From positions 1 to 22,173 of the forward strand of contig NQWY01024848.1 of NCBI GenBank assembly GCA_019425655.1: a stretch of 22,173 bases of DNA. The letters are read 5' to 3'. The translations under genes and the position numbers were made by a program. A model generated the notes under the pieces. That model was given only the letters and a program-made list of their open reading frames with translations. It searched no databases and was not told the origin of the DNA. Shown one piece after another: positions 7,022 to 14,605 of the stretch; within the stretch, counting starts at the first letter, position 1; each line of letters opens with the position of its first letter. Source of the DNA: Rhizophagus prolifer (lineage: Eukaryota > Glomeromycota > Glomeromycetes > Glomerales > Glomeraceae).

Positions 7022-8041
7022 ATGGAAGTCTCTTCTAATTATTCGTATTCACAAAAACCTCATTATAATTCAACAGGAAATCAAAGAGCTATTGCTGAAA
7101 ATAGTGAAGAATATGGAAAACTTATTGAGAATAAATTTGAATTGACTGAAAACGAGCCTATTTCTACTTTTTCTATTGACGTAGATAATGCAGCGTATTC
7201 TAATATTAGAAGGGTAATTAATTATGGAAGAAAGGTTGATAAGGATATGGTTAGAATTGAGGAAATGATTAATTATTTCAGTTATAATTATCCTCAGCCC
7301 ACCGATAATAATCCTTTTTCTATTAATACAGAATATAGTGTTTCACCTTGGAATTCAAATCATAAGCTTCTAAAAATTGGTTTGAAAGGAAAAGATATTA
7401 AGCCGCAATCTCTTCCACCATCCAATTTTGTTTTCTTGCTAGATACTTCAGGTTCTATGAGTGAAGAGAATAAACTGCCACTTTTAAAATCTTCTCTCAA
7501 GTTACTTTTGAACAAGCTAAATCCTAATGATAAAGTTGGAATTGTGGCTTATGCAGGAAGCGCCGGAGTTATATTGGAGCCTACTTCTGTAAAAGAGAAA
7601 AAGAAAATATTAGATGCTTTAGAAAGTTTGAATGCGAGTGGCAGTACTGCTGGCGGACAAGGAATTGAACTTGCATATAAGTTGGCACAGGAAAATTTCA
7701 TCAAAAAAGGAAATAATCGTGTGATATTAGCTACAGATGGTGACTTTAATGTCGGTGTTTCTTCTGTTTCAGATTTGGAAAAGTTGATAGAGGGAAAAAG
7801 AAAATCCGGAATTTTTCTTACTTGTCTAGGTTATGGAATGGGAAACTACAAAGATGACAAACTAGAGACGCTTGCAAATAAAGGAAATGGTAATTATGCT
7901 TATATTGATAATATTCAGGAAGCTAATAAATTTTTGGGCAGAGAGTTTGTTGGAAATATGTATACAATTGCTAAAGATGTAAAAATTCAAATAGAATTTA
8001 ATCCAAAATTTGTTAAATCTTACAGGCTGATTGGGTATTAA
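7022..8041 (+). CDS. Longest uninterrupted piece of the second vWA paralogue
   Basis: From the first ATG in this frame the piece runs 339 residues. It contains the complete YfbK-like N-terminal domain ([20 protein letters not shown] onward) and the complete vWA domain with metal-site residues DTSGS, a conserved threonine in GSTAGGQG, and ATDGD. It ends at YRLIGY inside DUF3520. The ATG at 7022 is not at a domain border with a leader of its own and no signal peptide follows, so it is best read as part of the broken 6640-8509 gene and not as a separate gene. Confidence 0.5.
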   Translation: MEVSSNYSYSQKPHYNSTGNQRAIAENSEEYGKLIENKFELTENEPISTFSIDVDNAAYSNIRRVINYGRKVDKDMVRIEEMINYFSYNYPQPTDNNPFSINTEYSVSPWNSNHKLLKIGLKGKDIKPQSLPPSNFVFLLDTSGSMSEENKLPLLKSSLKLLLNKLNPNDKVGIVAYAGSAGVILEPTSVKEKKKILDALESLNASGSTAGGQGIELAYKLAQENFIKKGNNRVILATDGDFNVGVSSVSDLEKLIEGKRKSGIFLTCLGYGMGNYKDDKLETLANKGNGNYAYIDNIQEANKFLGREFVGNMYTIAKDVKIQIEFNPKFVKSYRLIGY

Positions 8042-8080
8042 AATAGAAAACTCAATAATGAGGATTTTACTGATGATAAG

Positions 8081-8509
8081 GTGGATGCTGGAGAACTTGG
8101 TTTTGGGCATACAGTAACTGCTTTGTATGAAATCATTCCAGTTGGTGTAGATTCGCAGTTCATTCCTAAAAAGCAAAAATTAAAGTATTCTTCAAACTCT
8201 GTAAAAGATAATTATAATGATGAGCTGGCAACTGTAAAATTCCGCTATAAAAAGCCTGATGGAAAAAATAGTATAGAAATGAAAAAGACAATCAGTGAGA
8301 AAAGTAATACTATTGCAAATGTATCTTCTGATTACAAATTTTCATCTGCAGTTGCTTGGTTCGGATTGATTCTTAGAGATTCTCAAAATCTTAAAGATAA
8401 AAATACTGATAAAGTTATAGAATTGGCAAAGGCTAATAAAGGGAATGACGAAGATGGTTATCGTTCAGAATTCATTAGATTGATTGAAAGTTATAAGCTG
8501 ATAAAGTAA
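8081..8509 (+). pseudogene. DUF3520 remainder of the second vWA paralogue
   Basis: This piece follows the in-frame stop at 8039-8041 in the same frame. It reads DAGELGFGHTVTALYEIIPV and ends EDGYRSEFIRLIESYKLIK, matching the C-terminal part of the first copy. ATG at 8081 is an internal methionine-like start with no leader. Its good conservation suggests recent interruption, or that read-through still occurs at some level. Confidence 0.6.
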
Positions 8510-8531
8510 TCTTCTCAATATTAAATTTTTG

Positions 8532-8557
8532 AAAAGCAACTCCAAGAGTTGCTTTTT
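8532..8557 (+). terminator. Rho-independent terminator
   Basis: AAAAGCAACTC pairs with GAGTTGCTTTT across a 3-base CAA loop (11 pairs) and is followed by T. It closes the sigma-vWA region before lpdA. Confidence 0.85.
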
Positions 8558-8612
8558 GTCATACTATGCTTCCAATAATTTTCCGTAAATTCGCATAAAA
8601 TTTTTTAATCAC

Positions 8613-10004
8613 ATGAACTACGATATCATAGTTATTGGAAGTGGGCCTGGCGGTTATGTGACTGCAATCAGAGCTGCTCAATTGGGTTTCAAAACAGCCA
8701 TTGTCGAAAAAGAAAATCTTGGAGGTATTTGTCTTAACTGGGGTTGTATCCCAACAAAAGCACTTCTGAAATCGGCTCACGTTTTCAATTATTTGAAACA
8801 TGCCGAGGATTATGGTCTTAATAAAGTGGAGAACCCGGGATTTGACTTCACCAAAGTAATCCAGAGAAGTAGAGGGGTTGCTTCTAAGATGAGCAGCGGA
8901 ATCCAGTTCCTGATGAAGAAAAATAAAATCGATGTGATCATGGGGACTGCCAAGATAAAAGCTGGTAAAAAAGTTTCTGTTGTAGATGCTGAAGGAAAAA
9001 CAACCGAATATACAGGAACACATATTATTATTGCAACCGGAGCACGTTCCAGAGAATTGCCAAATCTTCCTCAGGATGGTAAAAAAGTAATAGGATACAG
9101 ACAGGCACTTTCTCTTCCTGAGCAGCCAAAATCTATGATTGTTGTAGGTTCTGGCGCCATTGGAATTGAGTTTGCTGATTTCTATAATTCTATGGGAACT
9201 AAAGTTACCGTGGTGGAATTTTTACCAAACATTGTTCCTTTGGAAGATGAAGAAGTTTCAAAACACGTTGAGAAATCTCTGAAAAAATCAGGTATCGAGA
9301 TCATGACCAATTCTTCTGTGGAATCTGTGGATACTTCCGGGAATGGCGTAAAGGCAAAAGTAAAAACAGCCAACGGAGAAATTACACTGGAAGCTGATAT
9401 TCTTCTTTCTGCTGTTGGAATTGCTGCTAACTTAGAAGGAATAGGCTTGGAAGAAGTTGGAATCAAAACCGATAAAGGAAGAGTTTTGGTTAATGAATGG
9501 TATGAGACTTCTGTACCTGGCTATTACGCGATCGGCGATATTATCCCGACTCAGGCTTTGGCTCACGTCGCTTCTGCTGAAGGCATTACTTGTGTTGAGA
9601 AAATCAAAGGCCTTCATGTTGAAAAAATTGATTATGGCAATATTCCTGGTTGTACCTACTGCCATCCGGAAATTGCTTCCGTTGGTTTGACTGAGAAACA
9701 AGCTAAGGAAAAAGGTTACGAGCTTAAAGTGGGCAAATTCCCGTTGTCAGCATCAGGAAAAGCGACTGCAAACGGCGATACAGACGGATTTATCAAAGTG
9801 ATTTTTGATGCAAAATATGGTGAATGGTTAGGATGTCATATGGTTGGTGACGGTGTAACTGATATGATTGCTGAAGCTGTTGTTGCAAGAAAATTGGAAA
9901 CAACTGGTCACGAGATCATCAAATCTATCCACCCACACCCAACGTTGTCTGAGTCTATTATGGAAGCTGCTGCTGCTGCTTATGGAGAGGTGATTCATAT
10001 TTAA
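8613..10004 (+). CDS. lpdA: Dihydrolipoyl dehydrogenase (E3)
   Basis: This 463-residue flavoprotein reoxidises dihydrolipoamide with NAD+ in the pyruvate, 2-oxoglutarate or branched-chain dehydrogenase complexes. In order, the sequence shows the FAD dinucleotide loop GSGPGG (9-14), the redox disulfide GGICLNWGC (C40 and C45), the second dinucleotide motif VVGSGAIGIE for NAD, the second FAD motif YYAIGDI, and the C-terminal dimer interface with catalytic HPHPTLSE (H442 and E447). Length and motifs are those of a complete enzyme. It is flanked by strong terminators, so it is a single-gene unit. A TAAATTCG sequence about 20 bases before the start may be a weak -7 element. Confidence 0.97.
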   Translation: MNYDIIVIGSGPGGYVTAIRAAQLGFKTAIVEKENLGGICLNWGCIPTKALLKSAHVFNYLKHAEDYGLNKVENPGFDFTKVIQRSRGVASKMSSGIQFLMKKNKIDVIMGTAKIKAGKKVSVVDAEGKTTEYTGTHIIIATGARSRELPNLPQDGKKVIGYRQALSLPEQPKSMIVVGSGAIGIEFADFYNSMGTKVTVVEFLPNIVPLEDEEVSKHVEKSLKKSGIEIMTNSSVESVDTSGNGVKAKVKTANGEITLEADILLSAVGIAANLEGIGLEEVGIKTDKGRVLVNEWYETSVPGYYAIGDIIPTQALAHVASAEGITCVEKIKGLHVEKIDYGNIPGCTYCHPEIASVGLTEKQAKEKGYELKVGKFPLSASGKATANGDTDGFIKVIFDAKYGEWLGCHMVGDGVTDMIAEAVVARKLETTGHEIIKSIHPHPTLSESIMEAAAAAYGEVIHI

Positions 10005-10030
10005 TGAGATTAACATAATATTCATATTAT

Positions 10031-10060
10031 AAAACCACAGATTGTTCTGTGGTTTTTTTA
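10031..10060 (+). terminator. Rho-independent terminator after lpdA
   Basis: AAAACCACAG (10031-10040) pairs with CTGTGGTTTT (10047-10056) over a 6-base loop, followed by further Ts. It ends 10 bases before the patatin gene, which therefore must have a promoter overlapping this hairpin or depend on read-through. Confidence 0.85.
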
Positions 10061-10070
10061 ATTTTACTTT

Positions 10071-10868
10071 ATGGAAGATTCAAAGTTGGGATTGGTTTTA
10101 TCAGGTGGAGGAACGCGTGGTTTGGCCCATGCAGGAGTATTGAAATTTCTAAATGAAAAAAATATAGAGCCGGATATTATCTCCTGCTGTAGTGCTGGTT
10201 CAATCGTTGGTTCTCTTTATGCATTTGGGAAATCACCAGAAGAAATTTTGGATTTTTTCCAGTCTGTATATTTTTTCAACTGGAAACATTTTACATTCAA
10301 CCAACCGGGCTTGGTTTCATCAGCAATTTTCTCAACTTATCTTAATCCGATTTTTGAAGATTCGACTTTAGGCGATTTGAAAAAAGATGTCAGAATTGTT
10401 GCAACGGAACTGATTACGGGACAACAGAAAGTTTTCGAGAAAAATTATAAAGTGGTTGATGCTATTATTGCTTCGTCTTGTATTCCAGGGATTTCCACAC
10501 CTTATTTTATAGGAACAGAAATGTATAGTGATGGTGGTGTTCTCAATAATTTCCCTGCGGATGTCATTCATAATGAGTGTGATACAATGATAGGTGTTTA
10601 TGTGACGCCACCACAAGATGTAGAAGCTAATGACCTGAGAAGTATTCGTTCGGTAACTACGCGCGCCTATGAGTTATTATCACACAGGACGGAAATTTAC
10701 AAATTTGCATTTTGTGATTGGTTTATTACTTCCAAAAAACTTTCAAAATATGGAACCTTTGAAAGAAAACCACAAAGATTGGAAGAGATTTTTCAAATCG
10801 GTTACGAAGAAGCGAAACGAACTTTTTCCGAAAATGAAGAAGAATTTGAGCAGATTTTTATAAGATGA
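10071..10868 (+). CDS. Patatin-like phospholipase family protein
   Basis: This 265-residue protein has the patatin/RssA architecture: an oxyanion loop SGGGTRGLAHAGVL (11-24), the nucleophile S41 in CCSAGS, and the catalytic aspartate D154 in SDGGVLNNFP. No signal peptide or membrane helix is seen, so it is likely cytoplasmic and would hydrolyse acyl esters of membrane lipids at the membrane surface. The residue two before the serine is cysteine instead of the usual glycine of GxSxG, which may alter the nucleophile elbow. Length is normal for the short bacterial members. It converges on the channel gene with 3 bases between the stop codons. Confidence 0.9.
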   Translation: MEDSKLGLVLSGGGTRGLAHAGVLKFLNEKNIEPDIISCCSAGSIVGSLYAFGKSPEEILDFFQSVYFFNWKHFTFNQPGLVSSAIFSTYLNPIFEDSTLGDLKKDVRIVATELITGQQKVFEKNYKVVDAIIASSCIPGISTPYFIGTEMYSDGGVLNNFPADVIHNECDTMIGVYVTPPQDVEANDLRSIRSVTTRAYELLSHRTEIYKFAFCDWFITSKKLSKYGTFERKPQRLEEIFQIGYEEAKRTFSENEEEFEQIFIR

Positions 10869-10871
10869 GAT

Positions 10872-11654
10872 TCAAATTATTTTTTCGCCACAAATTTTGC
10901 AGTAACGTGCATTATCATCATTGTCTTGGTTACCACATCTTTTGCATTGGAAATTGTTCCTATTTTGTTTTCTGAACTCGGATGTTACAATGCCGGTTGG
11001 GACGGCAATAATGCTGTAACCGCATAGCATTACAATGATGGAAAGGATTTTTCCTACAGGAGTTCCCGGAGAGATATCGCCATACCCTACGGTTGTAATG
11101 GTGACAACAGCCCAATAAACACTTTGAGGAATACTACTGAATCCATTTTTTCCTCCTTCAACAATATACATCAGTGAGCCCTTTCTGGAGCTGTGCCGTA
11201 ATGCAGAAACAATGAATCTCCCATCGTGCATATAGTCGGCAAGATTAAAGATCCTGAAAATCCTGAGTATTCTGAGTATTCTTATAACTGCGACAAAATG
11301 CCATACAGGAAAAAATAAACTGATATAAAATGGTATAATTGATAAAAAATCAATGATTCCTAATGGACTGAAAATGTATTCTTTCCTGTCTTTTATACAA
11401 ATAATTCTCAGGATATATTCTATCGTAAATATCAATGTGATGAAAAACTCGGCGTAATAAAATTCTCGATAATATTGTAGTCTTATGATAGGAATAGTTT
11501 CTACCATTAATAGAATGGTAGAAATTAGGATTAATGTCAATAAGCTTATATCAAAAATTTTTCCGGCTTTTGTGTTGGATAAATAAACGATTTCGTAAAT
11601 TTTTTTTCTCCAGCCTTCTTCCGGAATAAGATCAAATTCTGGTTTTATTTTCAT
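10872..11654 (-). CDS. Voltage-gated-type potassium ion channel with C-terminal zinc ribbon
   Basis: This 260-residue membrane protein shows S1 (about 35-52), S2 (66-86), S3 (97-116) and an arginine-spaced S4 (VAVIRILRILRIFRIF, 121-136), followed by the pore helix and filter TTVGYGD (187-193) and the last helix S6 (201-224), so it should conduct K+ across the inner membrane. A C-terminal ribbon CKRC..CKIC (237-255) with four cysteines probably binds zinc and may assist assembly or sensing. Between the S4-S5 linker (ALRHSSRKG, 151-159) and the pore turret (LMYIVEGG) there is no room for S5, which other family members have; about 15-17 residues appear missing in frame. The gene is divergent from the RES/Xre pair and shares its 70-base control region. 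Confidence 0.88.
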   Translation of the reverse strand: MKIKPEFDLIPEEGWRKKIYEIVYLSNTKAGKIFDISLLTLILISTILLMVETIPIIRLQYYREFYYAEFFITLIFTIEYILRIICIKDRKEYIFSPLGIIDFLSIIPFYISLFFPVWHFVAVIRILRILRIFRIFNLADYMHDGRFIVSALRHSSRKGSLMYIVEGGKNGFSSIPQSVYWAVVTITTVGYGDISPGTPVGKILSIIVMLCGYSIIAVPTGIVTSEFRKQNRNNFQCKRCGNQDNDDNARYCKICGEKII

Positions 11655-11665
11655 TGATTTATGTA

Positions 11666-11698
11666 GACAAAGGTCTTTTTTATTTGGACAAAAGTCTT
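11666..11698. promoter_or_regulatory. Tandem operator-like repeats before the RES/Xre pair
   Basis: GACAAAGGTCTT (11666-11677) recurs as GACAAAAGTCTT (11687-11698) with an offset of exactly 21 bases, two helical turns. Each contains a GAC-N4-GTC dyad. The second copy abuts the -7 promoter element. This is what an autoregulatory site for a helix-turn-helix antitoxin looks like; binding is inferred. Confidence 0.55.
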
Positions 11699-11705
11699 AT
11701 ATTTG
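11698..11705 (+). promoter_or_regulatory. -7 promoter element for the Xre-RES operon
   Basis: TATATTTG matches TAnnTTTG perfectly and lies 19 bases before the antitoxin start. At the -33 position only a T run is present instead of TTTG, so the promoter is partly consensus. Confidence 0.55.
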
Positions 11706-11724
11706 TAAATATAAAAACAAAGAA

Positions 11725-12180
11725 ATGAAAAAGTATAAGACAATAGACGATTCCAATGTTGTTAATGAGCCTATCGCATTGTATGGTTATCAGAACTTTG
11801 ATGATGCTGGTGTGTTTAAAATAATAGATATAGCACAAAAGGGTATTTCTTTCAAGTTTTTTGATAATCTGGTGAAGAAGTTTCCGTTCACTTTTCAGGA
11901 GTGGGCGGAGTTTTTACATATCTCAGGTAAAACACTGTCTCGCTATCAGAAAGAAGAAAAGACCTTTGACACACTACAGTCAGAAAAGATTCTTCAGATA
12001 GAGATGTTATACAGAAGAGGAGAGAAGGTGTTTGGTTCTTCAGAGCATTTTTTGATTTGGTTGCAAACAGAGAATGTGGCTTTGGGAAAAACAAAGCCGC
12101 AAGATTTGTTAGGAAGTAGTTTTGGGATATCACTTCTTATGGATGAGTTAACTCGTATAGAGCACGGTATTTTAGCGTAA
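11725..12180 (+). CDS. Xre/MbcA/ParS-type antitoxin of a RES-Xre system
   Basis: The protein has 151 residues. An Xre-like helix-turn-helix lies at about 56-80 (FQEWAEFLHISGKTLSRYQK). The C-terminal toxin-binding DUF2384 domain lies at about 95-150, with KVFGSSEHFLIWLQTENVAL, the glycine-lysine-x-proline turn and LLGSSFGISLLMDELTRIEHG. In characterised RES-Xre systems this partner blocks the toxin active site and represses the operon. It ends 3 bases before the RES gene, giving tight co-expression, and is preceded by tandem operator-like repeats. The pair looks complete. Confidence 0.9.
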   Translation: MKKYKTIDDSNVVNEPIALYGYQNFDDAGVFKIIDIAQKGISFKFFDNLVKKFPFTFQEWAEFLHISGKTLSRYQKEEKTFDTLQSEKILQIEMLYRRGEKVFGSSEHFLIWLQTENVALGKTKPQDLLGSSFGISLLMDELTRIEHGILA

Positions 12181-12183
12181 GCC

Positions 12184-12636
12184 ATGATAGTTTACAGGCT
12201 TTCGAAGGAAGTTTATGCAAACGACCTTTCCGGAAAAGGAGCGGAAATAGCCGGCGGGCGATGGAACAGCAAAGGCAGTGCTGCTTTATACACGGCACAA
12301 TCCATTGCGCTATGCGTAACGGAAATAGCTGTTCATATTCCTTTGGGGATTTTACCAAAAGATTACCGTTTGATTCATATAGAAATTCCTAATACTGATT
12401 TTTTTGAACCCAAAAGATTACCAAAAGACTGGAATACTTTTCCTCATCCCGACAGCACGCAGAAAATTGGAGATCGATTTCTCAAAGAAAACAAATTCCT
12501 GTTTATGAAGGTTCATTCTGCGGCTGTACAAGGAGAGTTCAATTATATTATTAATCCAAAACATATTGATTTTTCTGATGTTAAAATCAAGAAAATAGAA
12601 AAGTTTACTTTTGATGACAGACTATTCATCAGATAA
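12184..12636 (+). CDS. RES domain NAD+-degrading toxin of the type II toxin-antitoxin pair
   Basis: The RES fold has 150 residues and is named after its conserved Arg, Glu and Ser. Here they are R26 in GGRWNSKG, E47 in CVTEIAVHIP, and S112 in VHSAAVQGEFNYIINP, with Y36 in the NAD pocket. Known RES toxins are NAD+ phosphorylases or hydrolases that deplete NAD and stop growth when not bound by the Xre partner. Length and motifs are those of the family, and the gene directly follows its antitoxin. The next gene starts 12 bases downstream, so some transcription may run on into it. Confidence 0.9.
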   Translation: MIVYRLSKEVYANDLSGKGAEIAGGRWNSKGSAALYTAQSIALCVTEIAVHIPLGILPKDYRLIHIEIPNTDFFEPKRLPKDWNTFPHPDSTQKIGDRFLKENKFLFMKVHSAAVQGEFNYIINPKHIDFSDVKIKKIEKFTFDDRLFIR

Positions 12637-12648
12637 AAATAGAATTAA

Positions 12649-13746
12649 ATGAAGATCAAAGAATTTATAAAGGAATTTGAACAAATCATTCCAATAAGAC
12701 AGGCAGAAGATTTCGATAATGTTGGCTTGCTTTGTGGAAGTCCTGACAGAGATATTTCTGGTGTTTTGATTGCGCACGATGCTTTGGAATCCGTTGTTGA
12801 TGAAGCGGTTGAAAAGAATTATAATCTGATTCTTTGTTTTCATCCTATTATTTTTTCCGGGCTCAAGTCAATTACTGGAAAGAATTATGTAGAAAGAGCT
12901 GTTCTGAAAGCTTTGGAAAATAAAATTGCAATCTATGCGATTCATACGGCTTTTGATAATGATTATTTTGGCGTAAATTATAAAATCTGCGAAGTTCTTG
13001 GTTTGAAGAATCAAAATGTTCTGATGCCAAAGCATAATCAATTAAAAAAATTGGAAGTTTATGTTCCTGTTGATTCTGCTGAGAAGTTGAAAAATGCTCT
13101 ATTTGAAGCTGGAGCTGGAAATATTGGTTTCTATGATGAATGTAGTTTTTCAATCAATGGCAACGGAACTTTTCGACCTTTGGAAGGTTCAAATCCGGTA
13201 ACAGGAAGTCATAATGAAAGAGAAAACGCCAATGAAATTTTACTTTCTGTAATATTTGAAGACTATAAAAAGCATCAAATTCTCTTTGCGATGAAACAAA
13301 ATCATCCTTACGAAGAAGTCGCTTATCAATTAATTTCTCTCGAAAACGAAAATCAATATACTGGTTTGGGAAGATTTGGGGATTTGGAAATAGAAATGGA
13401 TGAAATTAATTTTCTGAAATTCGTAAAGGAAAAATTCAATCTTAATGTTATCAGACACAATAATTTAACTCAGAAAAAAATTAAAAGAGTAGGTGTTTTG
13501 GGCGGAAGCGGAGCAAGCGGAATCAAGTCTGCATTATCCGCAAAATGTGATGCATATTTGACTGGCGATGTTAAATACCACGACTTTTTTTCCGGGGAAG
13601 ATAAAATGCTGATTTGCGATATTGGACATTTCGAATCAGAACAATTTGTAACTCAACAATTATTTGAAATTTTGTCCGAAAAATTCACTACATTTGCAAT
13701 CGCTAAAACGACAAAAAAAACAAATCCTGTTAATTATTTTATATAG
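12649..13746 (+). CDS. Nif3-like dinuclear metal centre hexameric protein
   Basis: The 365-residue protein belongs to the Nif3/YqfO family. Metal-site segments are FHPIIFSGLKSI (about 64-75), IHTAFDN (98-104) and the C-terminal ICDIGHFESEQF with His and Glu ligands. The family's usual first histidine of HHP is phenylalanine here, as I recall for many Bacteroidota members. Between the two halves (about 130-230) lies the PII-like insert found in the long YqfO type. The family forms toroidal hexamers; its reaction is not settled, with GTP cyclohydrolase I type 2 being an old annotation. The stop is 2 bases before the next gene, so the two are surely one operon, a pairing common in this phylum. 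Confidence 0.93.
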   Translation: MKIKEFIKEFEQIIPIRQAEDFDNVGLLCGSPDRDISGVLIAHDALESVVDEAVEKNYNLILCFHPIIFSGLKSITGKNYVERAVLKALENKIAIYAIHTAFDNDYFGVNYKICEVLGLKNQNVLMPKHNQLKKLEVYVPVDSAEKLKNALFEAGAGNIGFYDECSFSINGNGTFRPLEGSNPVTGSHNERENANEILLSVIFEDYKKHQILFAMKQNHPYEEVAYQLISLENENQYTGLGRFGDLEIEMDEINFLKFVKEKFNLNVIRHNNLTQKKIKRVGVLGGSGASGIKSALSAKCDAYLTGDVKYHDFFSGEDKMLICDIGHFESEQFVTQQLFEILSEKFTTFAIAKTTKKTNPVNYFI

Positions 13747-13748
13747 AT

Positions 13749-14528
13749 ATGGCTAAAGTAAACGAAATTTCTGTTGAAGAAAAATTAAGAGCTCTTTACG
13801 ATTTGCAAATTATCGATTCCCGTTTGGATGAGATTCGCAATACAAGAGGCGAATTGCCAATTGAAGTAGAAGATCTTGAGATAGAAATTGAAGGTCTTGA
13901 AAAAAGAGCACAAAAATTTGAGGCTGAAATTGCTGAACAAAATGCTGAGATCAATAACAAAAAAGAGTTGGCAAAGCAAGCTCAAAACCTTATTGATAAA
14001 TACAAAGCTCAACAAGATAACGTTAGAAATAACAAAGAATTCGAAGCGTTAGCAAAAGAAGTAGAATACCAGGAGTTAGAGATCCAATTAGCTGAAAAAA
14101 GAATTAAAGAATTCGGATCCAGAATCGATCATAAGAAAGAAACTTTGTCTGATCTTAATGCTAAGATTGACGAATTGAAAAACCACCTTTCGCACAAGAA
14201 AAACGAATTGGATAATTTGATTTCTGAAACACAGAAAGAAGAAGATTATCTATTGGAAAAATCTAAAGAATTTGCTGAGAAAATTGATGACAGATTGTTG
14301 GCTTCTTACCAAAGAATCCGTCAAGGTTCATCTACAGGTCTTGCCGTTGTAGGTTTGGAAAGAGGAGCGCCAAAAGGTTCTTTCTTCACAATCCCGCCAC
14401 AAAAGCAAATGGAAATAGCTCAAAGAAAGAAAATTATTATCGATGAGCATTCTGGAAAGATCTTGGTAGATGATGAGCTGGTGAACGAAGAAACTGCTAA
14501 AATGTTAGATATTATCAAATTCAACTAA
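13749..14528 (+). CDS. Coiled-coil 'C4 zinc ribbon' family protein lacking the zinc cysteines
   Basis: The 259-residue protein is a long antiparallel coiled coil (about 10-180, rich in Glu, Lys, Leu and Ala, with LIDKYKAQQDNVRNNKEFEA at the family's hallmark position), followed by the small domain that in most homologues is a C4 zinc ribbon. Here the ribbon region (about 203-259: GLAVVGLERGAPKGSFFTIP to ILVDDELV) keeps the ribbon's spacing (IPP, and the conserved GKILV) but has no cysteine at all. Related proteins such as CT398 bind the transcription or flagellar export machinery, so a binding role without zinc is plausible. It is co-transcribed with the Nif3-like gene. Confidence 0.88.
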   Translation: MAKVNEISVEEKLRALYDLQIIDSRLDEIRNTRGELPIEVEDLEIEIEGLEKRAQKFEAEIAEQNAEINNKKELAKQAQNLIDKYKAQQDNVRNNKEFEALAKEVEYQELEIQLAEKRIKEFGSRIDHKKETLSDLNAKIDELKNHLSHKKNELDNLISETQKEEDYLLEKSKEFAEKIDDRLLASYQRIRQGSSTGLAVVGLERGAPKGSFFTIPPQKQMEIAQRKKIIIDEHSGKILVDDELVNEETAKMLDIIKFN

Positions 14529-14548
14529 GATTCTTTTAAAATATAAGA

Positions 14549-14579
14549 AAAAAGAGACCTGAAAATTCAGGTCTCTTTT
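14549..14579. terminator. Bidirectional terminator between convergent genes
   Basis: AGAGACCTGAA (14553-14563) pairs perfectly with TTCAGGTCTCT (14566-14576) around a 2-base loop (functionally about 4 bases), flanked by A and T runs. It serves the Nif3 operon on the plus strand and the DUF2807 gene on the minus strand. Confidence 0.9.
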
Positions 14580-14605
14580 CGTTTTGAGAGAAAATTAATA
14601 TAAAA

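Larger units (their letters stand above)
6640..8509 (+). pseudogene. Interrupted lipoprotein with thrombospondin type 3 repeats, vWA and DUF3520 domains (paralogue of the preceding gene)
   Basis: ATG at 6640 starts a lipoprotein-type signal peptide ([17 protein letters not shown], candidate lipidated C17). The frame stops at 6700 because of a one-base shift at a short A run. The next frame, open from about 6698, holds calcium-binding thrombospondin type 3 repeats ([16 protein letters not shown] and [16 protein letters not shown], 29-residue period). These are followed by the YfbK-like domain, the vWA metal site DTSGSM and ATDGD, and DUF3520 up to YRLIGY. An in-frame TAA at 8039-8041 then interrupts the domain; homologues and the reading pattern suggest glutamate there (YENR). 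The remainder to 8509 stays in frame. The vWA core is strongly similar to the preceding gene, so the pair arose by duplication with different N-termini. With two lesions it is probably not expressed whole, unless these are sequencing errors. Confidence 0.75.

Noticed and set aside
6738-7022. Minus-strand open frame of 94 codons opposite the TSP3 repeats
   Set aside because: It is a shadow of the repetitive plus-strand TSP3 coding sequence; its own repeats mirror the 87-base DNA period.
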